Counted from the stretch's first letter, positions 1 to 9,491 are shown. The stretch is DNA of 64,000 bases from Thermoplasmata archaeon (GCA_035532555.1 DATKQS010000020.1:62001-126000); one strand, 5' to 3'. Notes: generated by a model from the sequence alone, not told the origin. A program made the numbers and translations.

Positions 1-13
1 GGGATGGGCCGGA

Positions 14-871
14 ATGCCTGCGTTCTCGTTCGTTCAGCCCTCCACCACCGATGAGGCATTGGCGGCGCTGCGGCTCGGAGAGCCCGGTGAGACGATGATC
101 GTCGCGGGAGGCACCGACGTGCTCTTCGGCCTGGAGGGCCGGCGGATCCCTCTCAAGCGGGTCGTATCGCTCCGACATCTCCCGTGGAAGACGCTCTCCT
201 GGGCCGGCGAGTCGCTGCGGGTCGGAAGCACGCTCCCCCTTCGAACATTGGAGAGCGATCCCGACCTGCGTCGCCGCATCCCCGGCCTGTGGCAGGCGGT
301 GCGAGCGGTCGGCAGCGTCGCGCTGCGCCACCGGGCCACCCTCGGTGGGAATCTCGGGCGCAGCTCACCCGCGTCGGACCTCATTCCGATCCTCCTCGCG
401 CTCGATAGCGAGGTCGATATCGTCGGGATGGAGGGCGAGCGGTCCCTTCCGGTCGACCAGTTCGTACGGGCCTCTCGCACGACCGCCCTCGGACCCGGCG
501 AGCTGATCCGGTCGGTCGCGATCCCCGAGGCCCGCCCGTCGGCCTTCCTGTGGCAACGGGTCCGGCCCGCGAACGACATCTCGCAGGTAGGCGTGGCGGT
601 CGCGTATTCGCCGTCCCAGAAGGGGTGGAGGATCGCGGTCGGCGGTGTCGTCCCACGGCCCGTGCTCCTTCCCCAGGCCGAGCGCCTCCTCTCGGGGCCC
701 TTCCCGGGCGCCGCGGAGCTTCGGGCGGCCGCTCAGGAGGCGTCGATGCGGGCGCCGTTCGCTACCGATCGGCGTGCGACCGAAGAGTACCGCCGTCAGC
801 TCGTCGCGACCCTCCTCCAACGCGCCGTCCGCGCCGTGGGGGCTCACCCCTCCTCTCCGGGGGTTCCGTGA
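14..871 (+). CDS. FAD-binding medium subunit of a molybdenum hydroxylase (xanthine dehydrogenase / CO dehydrogenase CoxM family)
   Basis: 285 residues, the usual length for the flavin subunit of three-subunit molybdenum hydroxylases. It passes electrons from the FeS subunit to an external acceptor. The two FAD-binding signatures of the PCMH fold are visible: AGGTD at residues 31-35 and TLGGN at 109-113. It is first in an M-S-L cluster: its TGA overlaps the GTG start of the 2Fe-2S subunit. Only 13 bases lie upstream, so the promoter is not visible. The substrate of the complex cannot be read from this subunit. Confidence 0.93.
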   Translation: MPAFSFVQPSTTDEALAALRLGEPGETMIVAGGTDVLFGLEGRRIPLKRVVSLRHLPWKTLSWAGESLRVGSTLPLRTLESDPDLRRRIPGLWQAVRAVGSVALRHRATLGGNLGRSSPASDLIPILLALDSEVDIVGMEGERSLPVDQFVRASRTTALGPGELIRSVAIPEARPSAFLWQRVRPANDISQVGVAVAYSPSQKGWRIAVGGVVPRPVLLPQAERLLSGPFPGAAELRAAAQEASMRAPFATDRRATEEYRRQLVATLLQRAVRAVGAHPSSPGVP

Positions 872-1344
872 CCGCCTCCCCCGCCCGCCTCACGGTCAAC
901 GCCGTCCCGGTCGATCTGACCACGGTGCCGGTCGGCGAGCGCCTGCTCGACACCGTGCGCTGGCGCCTCGGACTCAAGGGAACGAAGGAGGGGTGCCGGA
1001 CGGGGGATTGCGGCGCCTGCACCGTTCTCATCGATGGCCGAAGCGTCCTCTCGTGCCTCACCCTCACGCACGAATTCACGGGGGCCGCGGTCACGACTGT
1101 GGAAGGGTTGGAGGGAGACCCCACGGGGGCCCGGGTGCGTGCGGCGTTCGAAAAGGAGGGTGCGTTGCAATGCGGGTACTGCACCCCGGGCTTCGTGGTC
1201 GCCCTCACCTCCCTGCTCAAGGAGCGCGGAGCGGAAGCATCCGCCGAGGAACTCGCCGAGGATCTGGGCGGGAATCTCTGTCGCTGTACCGGATACGCTG
1301 CGATCGTGCGGGCCGTGCGCAGGGTCCACGGAGAGATGCCGTGA
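868..1344 (+). CDS. 2Fe-2S small subunit of the molybdenum hydroxylase (CoxS/XdhC-type)
   Basis: 158 residues with GTG start at 868, overlapping the previous stop as GTGA. All eight cluster cysteines are present: Cys43, 48, 51 and 63 form the plant-ferredoxin-like cluster, and Cys102, 105, 138 and 140 (CGYC and CRC patterns) form the second cluster next to the molybdenum site. It relays electrons from the Mo subunit to the flavin subunit. The open frame extends further upstream, but that part lies inside the FAD-subunit gene in another frame; the GTG fits family length and the coupling pattern. Confidence 0.93.
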   Translation: MTASPARLTVNAVPVDLTTVPVGERLLDTVRWRLGLKGTKEGCRTGDCGACTVLIDGRSVLSCLTLTHEFTGAAVTTVEGLEGDPTGARVRAAFEKEGALQCGYCTPGFVVALTSLLKERGAEASAEELAEDLGGNLCRCTGYAAIVRAVRRVHGEMP

Positions 1345-3539
1345 CGTTCACGGTCCGACCTGACGCCGACGCGAAGCTGCGGGGACAGGTCGCATTCGCA
1401 ACGGACCTGAGCGTCCCCGGAATGCTCTGGGGTGCCCTCGTGCCCGCGCCGGTGGCCCGCGGCCGGATCCGCTCGATCGATCTCGGACCGGCCCGGGCGA
1501 TCGACGGAGTGGTCGCGATCGGCCCCACGGACCTTGCACGATTGCTCCCGAGCGCGACCGGAGATGCCGAGCGCCCGGTGTTTCCCACCGACCGGATCCA
1601 GTACCACAGCCAACCCCTCGCCGCCGTTGCCGCGCCGACCCGGGAACTCGCCCGGCGCGCGGCTCGGGCCGTTCGAGTGGACGTGGAGCCCCTTCCTCCC
1701 CTCGAGGAGATCGAGGGATTCGACCCCGCCCATCCGGGCCCGGACCGCCCGGAGGTCATCGCCCACGTGCTCGCGCGACACGGAGACCTGGACGCGGCGT
1801 TCGGTTCCGCGGACTTCGTTCTCTCGGAAACGTACCGCACCGCGGGCGTCTGTCAAGTGGCCCTGGAACCGCACGCGTGCATCGCGGAGATCCAGGGGGA
1901 TGTGTGGCATGTCACCACCTCCACCCAAACACCGTTCGGGGCCCGAGAGGACCTCGCATCGATGCTGGGGCTGCCCGAGGAGCGCATCGTGGTGGAAGGG
2001 ACCTGGGTCGGAGGGGCCTTCGGAGGCAAGGGAGCCCCGCTCGTCGAGCCGTACGCGCTCTTGCTCGCGCGGGCGAGCGGCCGACCCGTCCGCCTCGCGC
2101 TGAGCTACCGCGAGGAGTTCCAACTGGGTCGGACGTCCCTCCCTTCGGTCGTGCGGATCGAGAGCGCGGTGAAGGGAGGTCGGATCACCGGCCGACGGGT
2201 CCACTGGCGGCTCGACGCGGGCGCGTCCCTCCCGGGGAGGGACTTCACGACCGGGTACGCGATCGGGTTCATCCTGGGCCCGTACCGGATCCCGGCGATC
2301 GAGATGGAGGGGTACGCCTTCCGGACGAACAAACCCCCGCTCGGACCGCATCGGGCCCCCATGGCTCCCCAGTGCGTCTTTGCGGAGGAGTCGCACATGG
2401 ATCATCTCGCGGCTCGCTTGGGCGTGGATCCCGTAGCATTCCGACGGAGCCACGTTTGGAAGGAAGGCGACTTTACGCATCTCGGCCAGAAGGTGGGGCC
2501 GTTCGGCCTCGACCGATGCCTCGAACGAGCCGGGGCGCTCGCGACCACGTGGAGGAAGGACGCCGCTCCCAACACGGGAGTGGCCGTGGGCGTCGGTTTC
2601 TGGTCGACGGTGACGGGCGCTGGAGGCGAGGCCCGGCTCGTCCTATCGCCCACGGAACTGAAGATCATCGAAGGCGAGCGGGAGATCGGCAGCGGCAGCG
2701 TGATCCGGGGGATCGTGGCCGTAGCCGAAACGGTCCTGGGGATATCGCGCGACCGCGTGCGGGTCGACTACCACGACACGCGCTCCGCCCCGTTCGATTC
2801 GGGGGTCTTTGGGAGCCGGACGCTCGCCGCACTCGGCCAGGCCGTGCAGAAGGCGGCCCTCGTCCTTCGGGACGAGCTCGGGAAGCGACTCTCGGTCCCC
2901 GCCGACTCCGTGCAGCTCACCGAAGAGAACGGCGAGCTCGTGGCGGTGTCCGGTCGGCACCGAGAGAGCATCCGCTCGCTCCTGACCGAGACGGAACTCG
3001 CCGCCGGAGGACTCACCAGCGAGGGCCGGCATTACGGAACGTCGGGGGAGATCGATACCGCACGGGTCGTGGAAGGAACGTTCTACCCGTACACCGATTT
3101 CACGGGGGCGGCGCATGTGGCGATGGTCAAGGTCGATCCCGAGACCGGGGCGGTTCGGGTCACGCGTTACGCCGCGTTCCAGGACGCCGGCAAGGTCGTT
3201 GATCTCCCGACCGCACAGGGCTCGATCGAGGGCGGGGTCGCGATGGGCCTCGGCACAGCCCTGACGGAGGAGACGACGTGGGCCGCGGACGGGCACCTTT
3301 CGAACGCCGGGCTGCTCGACTACCGCATTCCGACCCTCGGCGAGATCCCACCGATCGAGGTCCATTTCGTGGAAGGGTTCTCCGGCGCGGGCCCGTACGG
3401 GGCGAAGGGGCTCGGAGAGCCTCCCATCATCCCGGTGCCCGCGACCGTGAGCAACGCGATCTTCGCCGCCTCGGGCGCGGCGATGACGGAGCTCCCCATG
3501 ACCCCGGAGCGCGTCGCGCGCGCCCTTAAGCTTCTGTAG
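1341..3539 (+). CDS. Molybdopterin-binding large subunit of an aldehyde oxidase/xanthine dehydrogenase-family hydroxylase
   Basis: 732 residues from a GTG at 1341 that overlaps the previous TGA (GTGA). It is the catalytic Mo-pterin subunit. Visible family motifs are GGAFGGKG near residue 222 (pterin contact), PHRAPMAPQ near 336 in the loop where xanthine dehydrogenases carry the substrate-positioning Arg, and GAKGLGEPP near 690 with the presumed catalytic Glu. The form I CO dehydrogenase AYRCSF loop is absent, so CO oxidation is unlikely. An aldehyde or N-heterocycle hydroxylase is more probable; purP follows 13 bases later, which fits but does not prove a purine link. No cofactor-maturation genes are in view. 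Confidence 0.9.
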   Translation: MTFTVRPDADAKLRGQVAFATDLSVPGMLWGALVPAPVARGRIRSIDLGPARAIDGVVAIGPTDLARLLPSATGDAERPVFPTDRIQYHSQPLAAVAAPTRELARRAARAVRVDVEPLPPLEEIEGFDPAHPGPDRPEVIAHVLARHGDLDAAFGSADFVLSETYRTAGVCQVALEPHACIAEIQGDVWHVTTSTQTPFGAREDLASMLGLPEERIVVEGTWVGGAFGGKGAPLVEPYALLLARASGRPVRLALSYREEFQLGRTSLPSVVRIESAVKGGRITGRRVHWRLDAGASLPGRDFTTGYAIGFILGPYRIPAIEMEGYAFRTNKPPLGPHRAPMAPQCVFAEESHMDHLAARLGVDPVAFRRSHVWKEGDFTHLGQKVGPFGLDRCLERAGALATTWRKDAAPNTGVAVGVGFWSTVTGAGGEARLVLSPTELKIIEGEREIGSGSVIRGIVAVAETVLGISRDRVRVDYHDTRSAPFDSGVFGSRTLAALGQAVQKAALVLRDELGKRLSVPADSVQLTEENGELVAVSGRHRESIRSLLTETELAAGGLTSEGRHYGTSGEIDTARVVEGTFYPYTDFTGAAHVAMVKVDPETGAVRVTRYAAFQDAGKVVDLPTAQGSIEGGVAMGLGTALTEETTWAADGHLSNAGLLDYRIPTLGEIPPIEVHFVEGFSGAGPYGAKGLGEPPIIPVPATVSNAIFAASGAAMTELPMTPERVARALKLL

Positions 3540-3552
3540 GAGTGCCGGAGCG

Positions 3553-4710
3553 ATGGTCCTCCCTCGCAGCGAGATCGCCGAGATCGCGAAGAAGTATCCC
3601 CCGCACCCCTGGATCGGCGCCGTCGGATCGCATTCCGCGATCGACATCGCGGACGGCGCCGTGACGGAAGGGTTCTCCTCCCTCTTGTTCTGCGAGCGCG
3701 GCCGCGACGCTACCTACGCCCGGTACTTCCGCACCCTGCGAGGTCCGGACGGCACCCCTCGCCGGGGGTGCGTCGACGAGGTCTGGACGTACGCCCACTT
3801 CCGGGATCTCGCGCATACGACCGAGCAGGCCAAGATGCGCGAACGCGGGGTCCTGTTCGTTCCGAACCGTGCCTTCTCCTCCTACGTCCCCATCGACACC
3901 ATCGAGGAGGAGTTCCGGGTCCCCATCGTCGGCTCGCGGGCGATGCTGCGCATCGAGGAGCGCACCGAGCGAGAGAATTATTACACGCTGCTCGAGGGAG
4001 CCGGAGTGCCGATCCCTCGAGCGATCCCCTCCCCCGACCGGATCGACCGGCTCTCGATCGTGAAGCTGCCGCACGCCACGCGCCGGCTCGAACGTGGGTT
4101 CTTCACCGCGGCGAGTGCCGAGGAATACCGGAGCAAATCCGCCGCACTGGTGGCACGGGGTACGATCATGCCGGCCGACCTCGCGACCGCGCGGATCGAG
4201 GAATACGTCCTCGGCCCTGTGTTCAACTTCAACTTCTTCTTCTCCCCCCTCGCCCCCCGCGAGGAGGCGCTCGAACTGCTCGGCGTCGACGAGCGGCGGG
4301 AGAGCACGCTCGACGGCCTCGTACGCCTGCCCGCCGCGCAGCAGCTCGAGCTGCACGAATCCGCACGGATACCGGACTTCACCGTGGTCGGTCACGGAAC
4401 CCTGACGGTGCGCGAGTCGATCCTCGAGGAGATCTTCCGGATGGGCGAGAAGTTCGTGGACGCGGCACGGACCCGCTACCCTCCCGGCATCATCGGACCG
4501 TTCTGCCTGCAGACGTGCATCGACCGCGAAGCGCACCCGATCGTGTTCGACGTCGCGGCCCGGATCGGCGGTGGGACGAACGTGCACCTCGCCCTCGGAC
4601 ACCCGTATGGCAACGCGTTGTACCGGGGTCCGATGAGTTCCGGTCGCCGGATCGCTCTCGAGATCCGCCGCGCCCTCGAGGCCGAGCGATTGACGGAGAT
4701 CGTAACATGA
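3553..4710 (+). CDS. purP: 5-formaminoimidazole-4-carboxamide ribotide synthetase (formate-dependent AICAR formyltransferase)
   Basis: 385 residues. PurP carries out the archaeal, folate-independent ninth step of purine synthesis: ATP and formate formylate AICAR to FAICAR. The protein starts with the family segment around HPWIGAVGSHSA and ends with the ATP-grasp metal/phosphate loop RIGGGTNVH near residue 336. The length is typical. Some archaea carry PurP paralogues of unproven activity, so the exact reaction is inferred from the family. Its stop overlaps the next start (ATGA at 4707), so gcvT is translationally coupled to it. Confidence 0.92.
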   Translation: MVLPRSEIAEIAKKYPPHPWIGAVGSHSAIDIADGAVTEGFSSLLFCERGRDATYARYFRTLRGPDGTPRRGCVDEVWTYAHFRDLAHTTEQAKMRERGVLFVPNRAFSSYVPIDTIEEEFRVPIVGSRAMLRIEERTERENYYTLLEGAGVPIPRAIPSPDRIDRLSIVKLPHATRRLERGFFTAASAEEYRSKSAALVARGTIMPADLATARIEEYVLGPVFNFNFFFSPLAPREEALELLGVDERRESTLDGLVRLPAAQQLELHESARIPDFTVVGHGTLTVRESILEEIFRMGEKFVDAARTRYPPGIIGPFCLQTCIDREAHPIVFDVAARIGGGTNVHLALGHPYGNALYRGPMSSGRRIALEIRRALEAERLTEIVT

Positions 4711-5897
4711 CGGAGATCGCCGGTCCCGCACCTGCGGTGAAGCTGTTGCAGACACCGCTGATCGAGTTCCACCGCGCGCACGGGGGTCATCTCGTCCCGT
4801 TCGCGGGCTGGGAGATGCCGTTGTACTACTCGGGCATCATCGCGGAGCACACGGCGGTGCGATCCGGAGCGGGCCTGTTCGACGTCGGTCACATGGGGAT
4901 CCTGACCGTCACCGGCGGAACCGCGGCTGCGTTGCTCTCCCGCCGAACGACCATCAACGTCGAGAAGATCGCCCCGGGACAGGTGAAGTACGGATTCTTC
5001 CTCCAGATGGGCGGCGGCATCGTCGACGATCTCCTGATCACGCGTCTGGACGCCGGTACCGGACCGACCTCATCGTACCTGGTGGTCCCCAACGCCGGCC
5101 GTGCGTTCGAGATCCAGCTCATCCTCCAACAGCACCGCCACCCCGACGCCACGATCGAGCGGTGGAACGGTCGCGTGACCATCCTCGCGGTCCAGGGTCC
5201 GAAGTCGCGGACGTTGCTCGAGAAGGAGTTCGGCTGGTCGCTCGCAGGTCTCGGCTTCTACCGAAGCCGGTTCTTCCCCGCGGAGCGGGGGGGTCCGGGA
5301 GCCAACGATGGAACGATCGGTGGGGCAATCCCGGGCGATCTCGAGCACCGGATCCTCGTCAGCCGTACCGGATACACGGGGGAACTGGGCTACGAGCTGT
5401 TCTTACGGGGAGATCGCGCGCGGGCGGTCGCCGATCGCCTCGTCCAGGGCGGGGCGCTTCCCTGCGGGCTCGGGGCGCGCGACACGCTGCGCCTGGAGAA
5501 GGGCTACCTGCTCTCGGGCCAGGAGTTCCTGCGGAATCGCTCGCCGATCCAGGCGGGCCAGGATCGGTTCGTGGAGTTCGATCATCCCTTCGTGGGCCGA
5601 GAGACCCTGGAGGCCGAGCAGAAGGAGGGGCCCGCCGAGCGCCTCGTGGGCCTGCGCGTCAACTCCGAGGGAGCCGTCCCCCGCCACGGGACCCCCGTCC
5701 ATCGAGCGGGGCAGCCGATCGGGACCGTGACGAGCGGCGGACTGTCTCCCAACCTGCACGTCGGCATCGCGCTCGCATACCTCCCGAAGGAGTATACGCA
5801 GCCGGGCACGCAGGTCGAACTGGAACTGCGTGGACGCGAGGTACCCGCCGAGGTCGTTCCCCTTCCGTTCCTCCCCGCGACGAAGGCACCAGCGTAA
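4707..5897 (+). CDS. gcvT: Aminomethyltransferase (glycine cleavage T protein)
   Basis: 396 residues with ATG at 4707 inside the purP stop. The tetrahydrofolate-binding GcvT fold is clear: an N-terminal segment around PFAGWEMPLYYSGI, the conserved Asp-Asp in GGIVDDLLI that lies at the folate/aminomethyl site, RTGYTGELGYEL in the middle, and a C-terminal barrel. It transfers the methylene group of aminomethyl-lipoyl-H protein to tetrahydrofolate. No gcvH or gcvP is in the window. A folate-dependent role next to purP is consistent with one-carbon metabolism, but the linkage is positional only. Confidence 0.92.
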   Translation: MTEIAGPAPAVKLLQTPLIEFHRAHGGHLVPFAGWEMPLYYSGIIAEHTAVRSGAGLFDVGHMGILTVTGGTAAALLSRRTTINVEKIAPGQVKYGFFLQMGGGIVDDLLITRLDAGTGPTSSYLVVPNAGRAFEIQLILQQHRHPDATIERWNGRVTILAVQGPKSRTLLEKEFGWSLAGLGFYRSRFFPAERGGPGANDGTIGGAIPGDLEHRILVSRTGYTGELGYELFLRGDRARAVADRLVQGGALPCGLGARDTLRLEKGYLLSGQEFLRNRSPIQAGQDRFVEFDHPFVGRETLEAEQKEGPAERLVGLRVNSEGAVPRHGTPVHRAGQPIGTVTSGGLSPNLHVGIALAYLPKEYTQPGTQVELELRGREVPAEVVPLPFLPATKAPA

Positions 5898-5922
5898 TTA
5901 TCGCGCATCCGCTCTCCGAACG

Positions 5923-6807
5923 ATGGCACCGCGGCACCGCCGGGTGGGGTCGAAGAGTTCGTCGGTCGCTCGAGCCGCACGGGCGGCGCTCGAGGAAGAC
6001 CGATTTCGCTCCGACCGGACGACCTCGTTCGTTCTGCACGGCCCCGCCCCCGCCGAGGCACGGGTGGTCGCCCAGGCCTCGGGCCGCCTCTCCGGGATGG
6101 CGCCCGCCCTCGCATGCGCTCGGATCGGGCGCCTGCGGGTCGTTCGGGCGCTTCGGGACGGGAGTCGGCTCCGCCGCGGGAGCGTGGTCCTCGTCCTACG
6201 GGGAGACGCCCGTCACATGCTGGGAGTGGAGCGGACTCTCCTGAACTATCTGATGCACCTGTCGGGGATCGCGACCGTGACGGCGAAGACGGTCGAGCGC
6301 GTACGTTCCGCGCCCCATCCCCCTCAGATCTGGGCGACGCGCAAGACCACGCCGGGGTTGCGGGATCTCGAGAAGGAGGCGGTCGTTCATGGTGGGGGTC
6401 ACCCCCACCGGCGGGACCTCTCCGACGCGGTGCTCGTGAAGAGCAACCACCTCGCGCTCGTCCCGCTTCGTCCGACCCTCGCCCGGGTCCGATCTCCCCG
6501 CGGCCGAACCCCGAGGATCGAGGTCGAAGTGCGAAACGTTCGAGAAGCGATCGCGGTCGCCCGGGCCGGCGTCTCCCGCATGCTGATCGACAACGCGACC
6601 CCCGCCCGCGCGCGAGCGATCGTGGGTGCCCTCCAACGGGTCGGTCTTCGTTCCGGCCGCTGGATCGAGCTTTCTGGCGGTCTCACGCCTCAGAACGTGA
6701 GAGCGTACGCCGGGGTGGGCGCCGATGCGCTGAGCCTCGGGGCCCTCACCCATTCGGCTCCCGCGCTACCGTTCCGCATGCAGGTTCGCCCGACGCACCG
6801 GGCTTAA
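5923..6807 (+). CDS. nadC: Quinolinate phosphoribosyltransferase (carboxylating)
   Basis: 294 residues from ATG 5923. The frame is open upstream to 5830, but that overlaps gcvT and does not look like protein. NadC converts quinolinate and PRPP to nicotinate mononucleotide. Signatures seen: RKTTPGLRDLEKEAV from about residue 139 with PRPP/quinolinate-binding Arg and Lys, HRRDLSDAVLVKSNHL, the EVEVRNVREA strand, MLIDNA and IELSGGL. nadA follows 32 bases later, giving a two-gene NAD unit. The first enzyme of the pathway (aspartate oxidase or dehydrogenase) is not here. Confidence 0.94.
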   Translation: MAPRHRRVGSKSSSVARAARAALEEDRFRSDRTTSFVLHGPAPAEARVVAQASGRLSGMAPALACARIGRLRVVRALRDGSRLRRGSVVLVLRGDARHMLGVERTLLNYLMHLSGIATVTAKTVERVRSAPHPPQIWATRKTTPGLRDLEKEAVVHGGGHPHRRDLSDAVLVKSNHLALVPLRPTLARVRSPRGRTPRIEVEVRNVREAIAVARAGVSRMLIDNATPARARAIVGALQRVGLRSGRWIELSGGLTPQNVRAYAGVGADALSLGALTHSAPALPFRMQVRPTHRA

Positions 6808-6839
6808 GACGCGACGCGAACTAGAACGTCGGGGAAGCC

Positions 6840-7745
6840 ATGTCGCTCGAGGCCGAGGTGCGCCGGCTCAAGGAGGAACGCAACGCCGTCCTCCTCGCGC
6901 ACAACTACCAGCGCCCCGAGGTGCAGGACATCGCCGATTACGTCGGGGACTCCTTGTACCTGTCGCGCACCGCGATGGAAGCGGACCGCCCCGTGATCCT
7001 CTTCGCGGGCGTCCGCTTCATGGCCGAGACGGCGAAGATCCTCAACCCCACCAAGACCGTCCTCCTGCCCGACCTCAAGGCGGGGTGCGCGCTTTCCGAC
7101 TCGATCACGGCCCCGCAGCTGCGGAGCTGGAAGTCCGAGCATCCCGGGGCGGCGGTCGTGGCGTATGTCAACACCTCGGCCGACGTCAAGGCCGAGTCCG
7201 ACTACTGCTGCACGAGCTCCAACGCGATCCGCATCGTGAACTCGATCCCGGCCGACCAGGAGATCCTCTTCCTCCCCGACATGTTCCTGGGGGACTACGT
7301 CCGTCGCCAGACCGGCCGCAAGATGCACCTGTGGGTCGGGGACTGCCCGGTCCACGCGAAGATGCGCCCGGAGGACCTCGCGCGGGCCCGTTCCGAGCAT
7401 CCCCGTGCGACCGTCCTCGCGCACCCGGAGTGCGGGTGCTCCACGCAGGCGCTCCCGCACGTCGACCGGGTGCTGTCGACGGACGGGATGGTCCAGTTCG
7501 CGAAGGAGACCCACGACCCGGTGGTCCTGGTGGCGACCGAGGTGGGGATCCTCCATCGGATGCGTCAAATCAACCCGACGACCCGGTTCTTGCCGATCGA
7601 TGCCGGGACGATCTGTCCGTACATGAAGGAGATCGATCTCGGCGACATCCGAGATTCTCTGCGCGACATGCGCCACGTCATCGACGTGCCGCCGGACGTG
7701 GCCGCACGCGCCCGCCGCGCGCTCGAGCGCATGGTCGCCTCCTAG
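6840..7745 (+). CDS. nadA: Quinolinate synthase, [4Fe-4S] enzyme
   Basis: 301 residues, the short archaeal form. NadA condenses iminoaspartate with dihydroxyacetone phosphate to quinolinate. The three expected cluster ligands sit at almost the same positions as in Pyrococcus NadA: Cys83 (KAGCALSD), Cys169 (GDCPVH) and Cys259 (GTICPYM). A further HPECGC motif at 195-200 is family-typical. The N-terminal HNYQRPEVQDIADYVGDS segment is diagnostic. It pairs with nadC upstream. The next gene is convergent and ends 9 bases away. Confidence 0.96.
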   Translation: MSLEAEVRRLKEERNAVLLAHNYQRPEVQDIADYVGDSLYLSRTAMEADRPVILFAGVRFMAETAKILNPTKTVLLPDLKAGCALSDSITAPQLRSWKSEHPGAAVVAYVNTSADVKAESDYCCTSSNAIRIVNSIPADQEILFLPDMFLGDYVRRQTGRKMHLWVGDCPVHAKMRPEDLARARSEHPRATVLAHPECGCSTQALPHVDRVLSTDGMVQFAKETHDPVVLVATEVGILHRMRQINPTTRFLPIDAGTICPYMKEIDLGDIRDSLRDMRHVIDVPPDVAARARRALERMVAS

Positions 7746-7754
7746 GCCCCGAGC

Positions 7755-9431
7755 TCACCCGCGTCTCTCCTGCGTCGCTCGCGGCGCGAGGAGCCGTTCG
7801 ATTTCCGCCCGACTCCGCGCATTGAGGATCTGGGCGGCGTTCGCCTGTGCACGCCGGGCCAATCCCAGGGCGACCGGGAACGTGGGATCGTCTGGCGAGT
7901 TCCCGAGCCCAGTGGGGATCGCGAGGGTCCCGTTGCGCGCGCGAACTTCGCCGCCCCCGATCGAGTCCAGGCGATTCGGACCGGGGCCCATCTCGAGCGC
8001 TGCGTCGTGGGCCGCCGCCCAGTCGATCCAGGCCCGCAGCTCTTTGCCGATGCCCGTGGACGGCGCGGTCGGATCGAGGTGGGCGATGAGGAGGGTAGGC
8101 AAGAACGCCTTGCGAGAAGCGCGCGCGGGGCCTTTCGTGGGTCGCCGAACGAGATAGTCGAGCTCCATCCCTTCGGGTCCGGCCCCCGTTCCGGCCACCT
8201 CCCCGACTAGCCAGACGATCGGCATCCCCGAGGGTCGTTTTCCGTGGAGTTCCCCGAGCCGCTTCAGGGCCCCCCGTTCGATCTTCACCGATCCCCCCTC
8301 GACCGAGGTGCCGGCGACGACTGCGCCCACGTACTCCATTCGTCGCCGTCGGGCCTCGGCGAGCGTCGCCTCGACGTCCTCTCTTGTAGCGTTCGGAGGA
8401 ACGTGCCAATGGAGTTCCCCACGCACATCCCGCTCGGTGACCAGCTCCGGAAGGGTCCCGGCCGCGGCGGCCTCGATCTCACCACGGTTCTCGCGCAACT
8501 CCGGCGGGATCCATGCGAGCTTCAAGGCCGCGTAGACCTCGTCCTCGGTCGCGCCCCCAACGCGCTCTTCTCCCCGAAAGATCCCGTACTCGTTGATCTT
8601 CAGTCCTCGATCGCGAGCGATCGTGCGCAGGTGCACGTTGTGGTCCTTGGATCCTGTGAAGTACACGAGCGCCGCGCCGAACTCGTTGGACGCGACCACG
8701 CGAACGTCGACCTGGAGTCCGCTATCCAGGCGAACGGTCTCCTTCGTTTCTCCCCGGAGCAGCACCTCATGGACCCCGGGAAGCCCCGACACGACGTCGA
8801 AGACCCCCTTCGCATCCGGGCTGGAGGCGAGCAGATCCAGGTCCCCGATGGTCTCGCGACGGCGACGCAAGCTTCCGGCGGCCTCGATCCGTTCGACCCG
8901 CCCTGTCGCGCGGATCGCGGCCAGGAGCCGTTGCGCCACGACATAGGCCTCGGTCAGAGGAATGCGCGTGCCCACGCTCGCGGCGGTCGGGCCCAGAGCG
9001 GACCGCAGGAGCTCGATCTTCCGTGGACCGATGCCCGAGACCCCTTCCAGACGGTGGGCGTCGATCGCCTCCCGCAGCTCCTTCGGGCTCGTGATGTGCA
9101 GCTCGACCCAGAACCGACGAGCGGTCTTCGGCCCCACCCCCGATAGTCGCATCAGTTCGAGAACTCCCGGCGGGACCTCGGATCGGATGCGATCATAGTA
9201 GGCGATCCGGCCCGTCTTCAGGTACTCCTGGATTTTCTCCGCGATCGCGTCCCCGATGCCGGGGATAGTATCGAGCTCCTTGCGCTCCGCGACCACCTTC
9301 AGGTCCTCCGTCAAGGTCTCGATCGAACGGGCGGCCCGACGGTAGGCTTCGGGTTTGAATCGCTCTCCCTCGAGATCGAGGAGGTCGGCGATGGCGCGAA
9401 GGATCTCCGCGGCCTCGGCGTTGGTCGGCAT
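7755..9431 (-). CDS. polX: Family X DNA polymerase (PolX) with degenerate PHP domain
   Basis: 558 residues from ATG 9431; an upstream TTG at 9461 would add ten residues. Order: lyase-like 8-kDa domain with helix-hairpin-helix motifs at 55-67, 96-107 and 131-142, the nucleotidyltransferase palm, then a PHP region after about 335. Polymerase metal ligands are intact: Asp197 and Asp199 in GSLRRRRETIGDLDLL and Asp242 in QVDVRVV. The PHP domain looks inactive: the first motif reads GELHWHV (His341, His343 kept, following residues lost) and the usual DHS motif is replaced by VAGTS near 373. Expected role is gap filling in base excision repair, probably without the PHP 3'-5' exonuclease. Confidence 0.93.
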   Translation of the reverse strand: MPTNAEAAEILRAIADLLDLEGERFKPEAYRRAARSIETLTEDLKVVAERKELDTIPGIGDAIAEKIQEYLKTGRIAYYDRIRSEVPPGVLELMRLSGVGPKTARRFWVELHITSPKELREAIDAHRLEGVSGIGPRKIELLRSALGPTAASVGTRIPLTEAYVVAQRLLAAIRATGRVERIEAAGSLRRRRETIGDLDLLASSPDAKGVFDVVSGLPGVHEVLLRGETKETVRLDSGLQVDVRVVASNEFGAALVYFTGSKDHNVHLRTIARDRGLKINEYGIFRGEERVGGATEDEVYAALKLAWIPPELRENRGEIEAAAAGTLPELVTERDVRGELHWHVPPNATREDVEATLAEARRRRMEYVGAVVAGTSVEGGSVKIERGALKRLGELHGKRPSGMPIVWLVGEVAGTGAGPEGMELDYLVRRPTKGPARASRKAFLPTLLIAHLDPTAPSTGIGKELRAWIDWAAAHDAALEMGPGPNRLDSIGGGEVRARNGTLAIPTGLGNSPDDPTFPVALGLARRAQANAAQILNARSRAEIERLLAPRATQERRG

Positions 9432-9491
9432 TCGGATCCCCTCGTCGGTACGCTCCCTCAAGGCATAGGCGTTGGGGAATCGCCGCGGACC

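Noticed and set aside
1341-3539. Aerobic CO dehydrogenase large subunit (CoxL)
   Set aside because: The gene order M-S-L fits, but the diagnostic AYRCSF (form I) loop is missing and the region reads PHRAPMAPQ.
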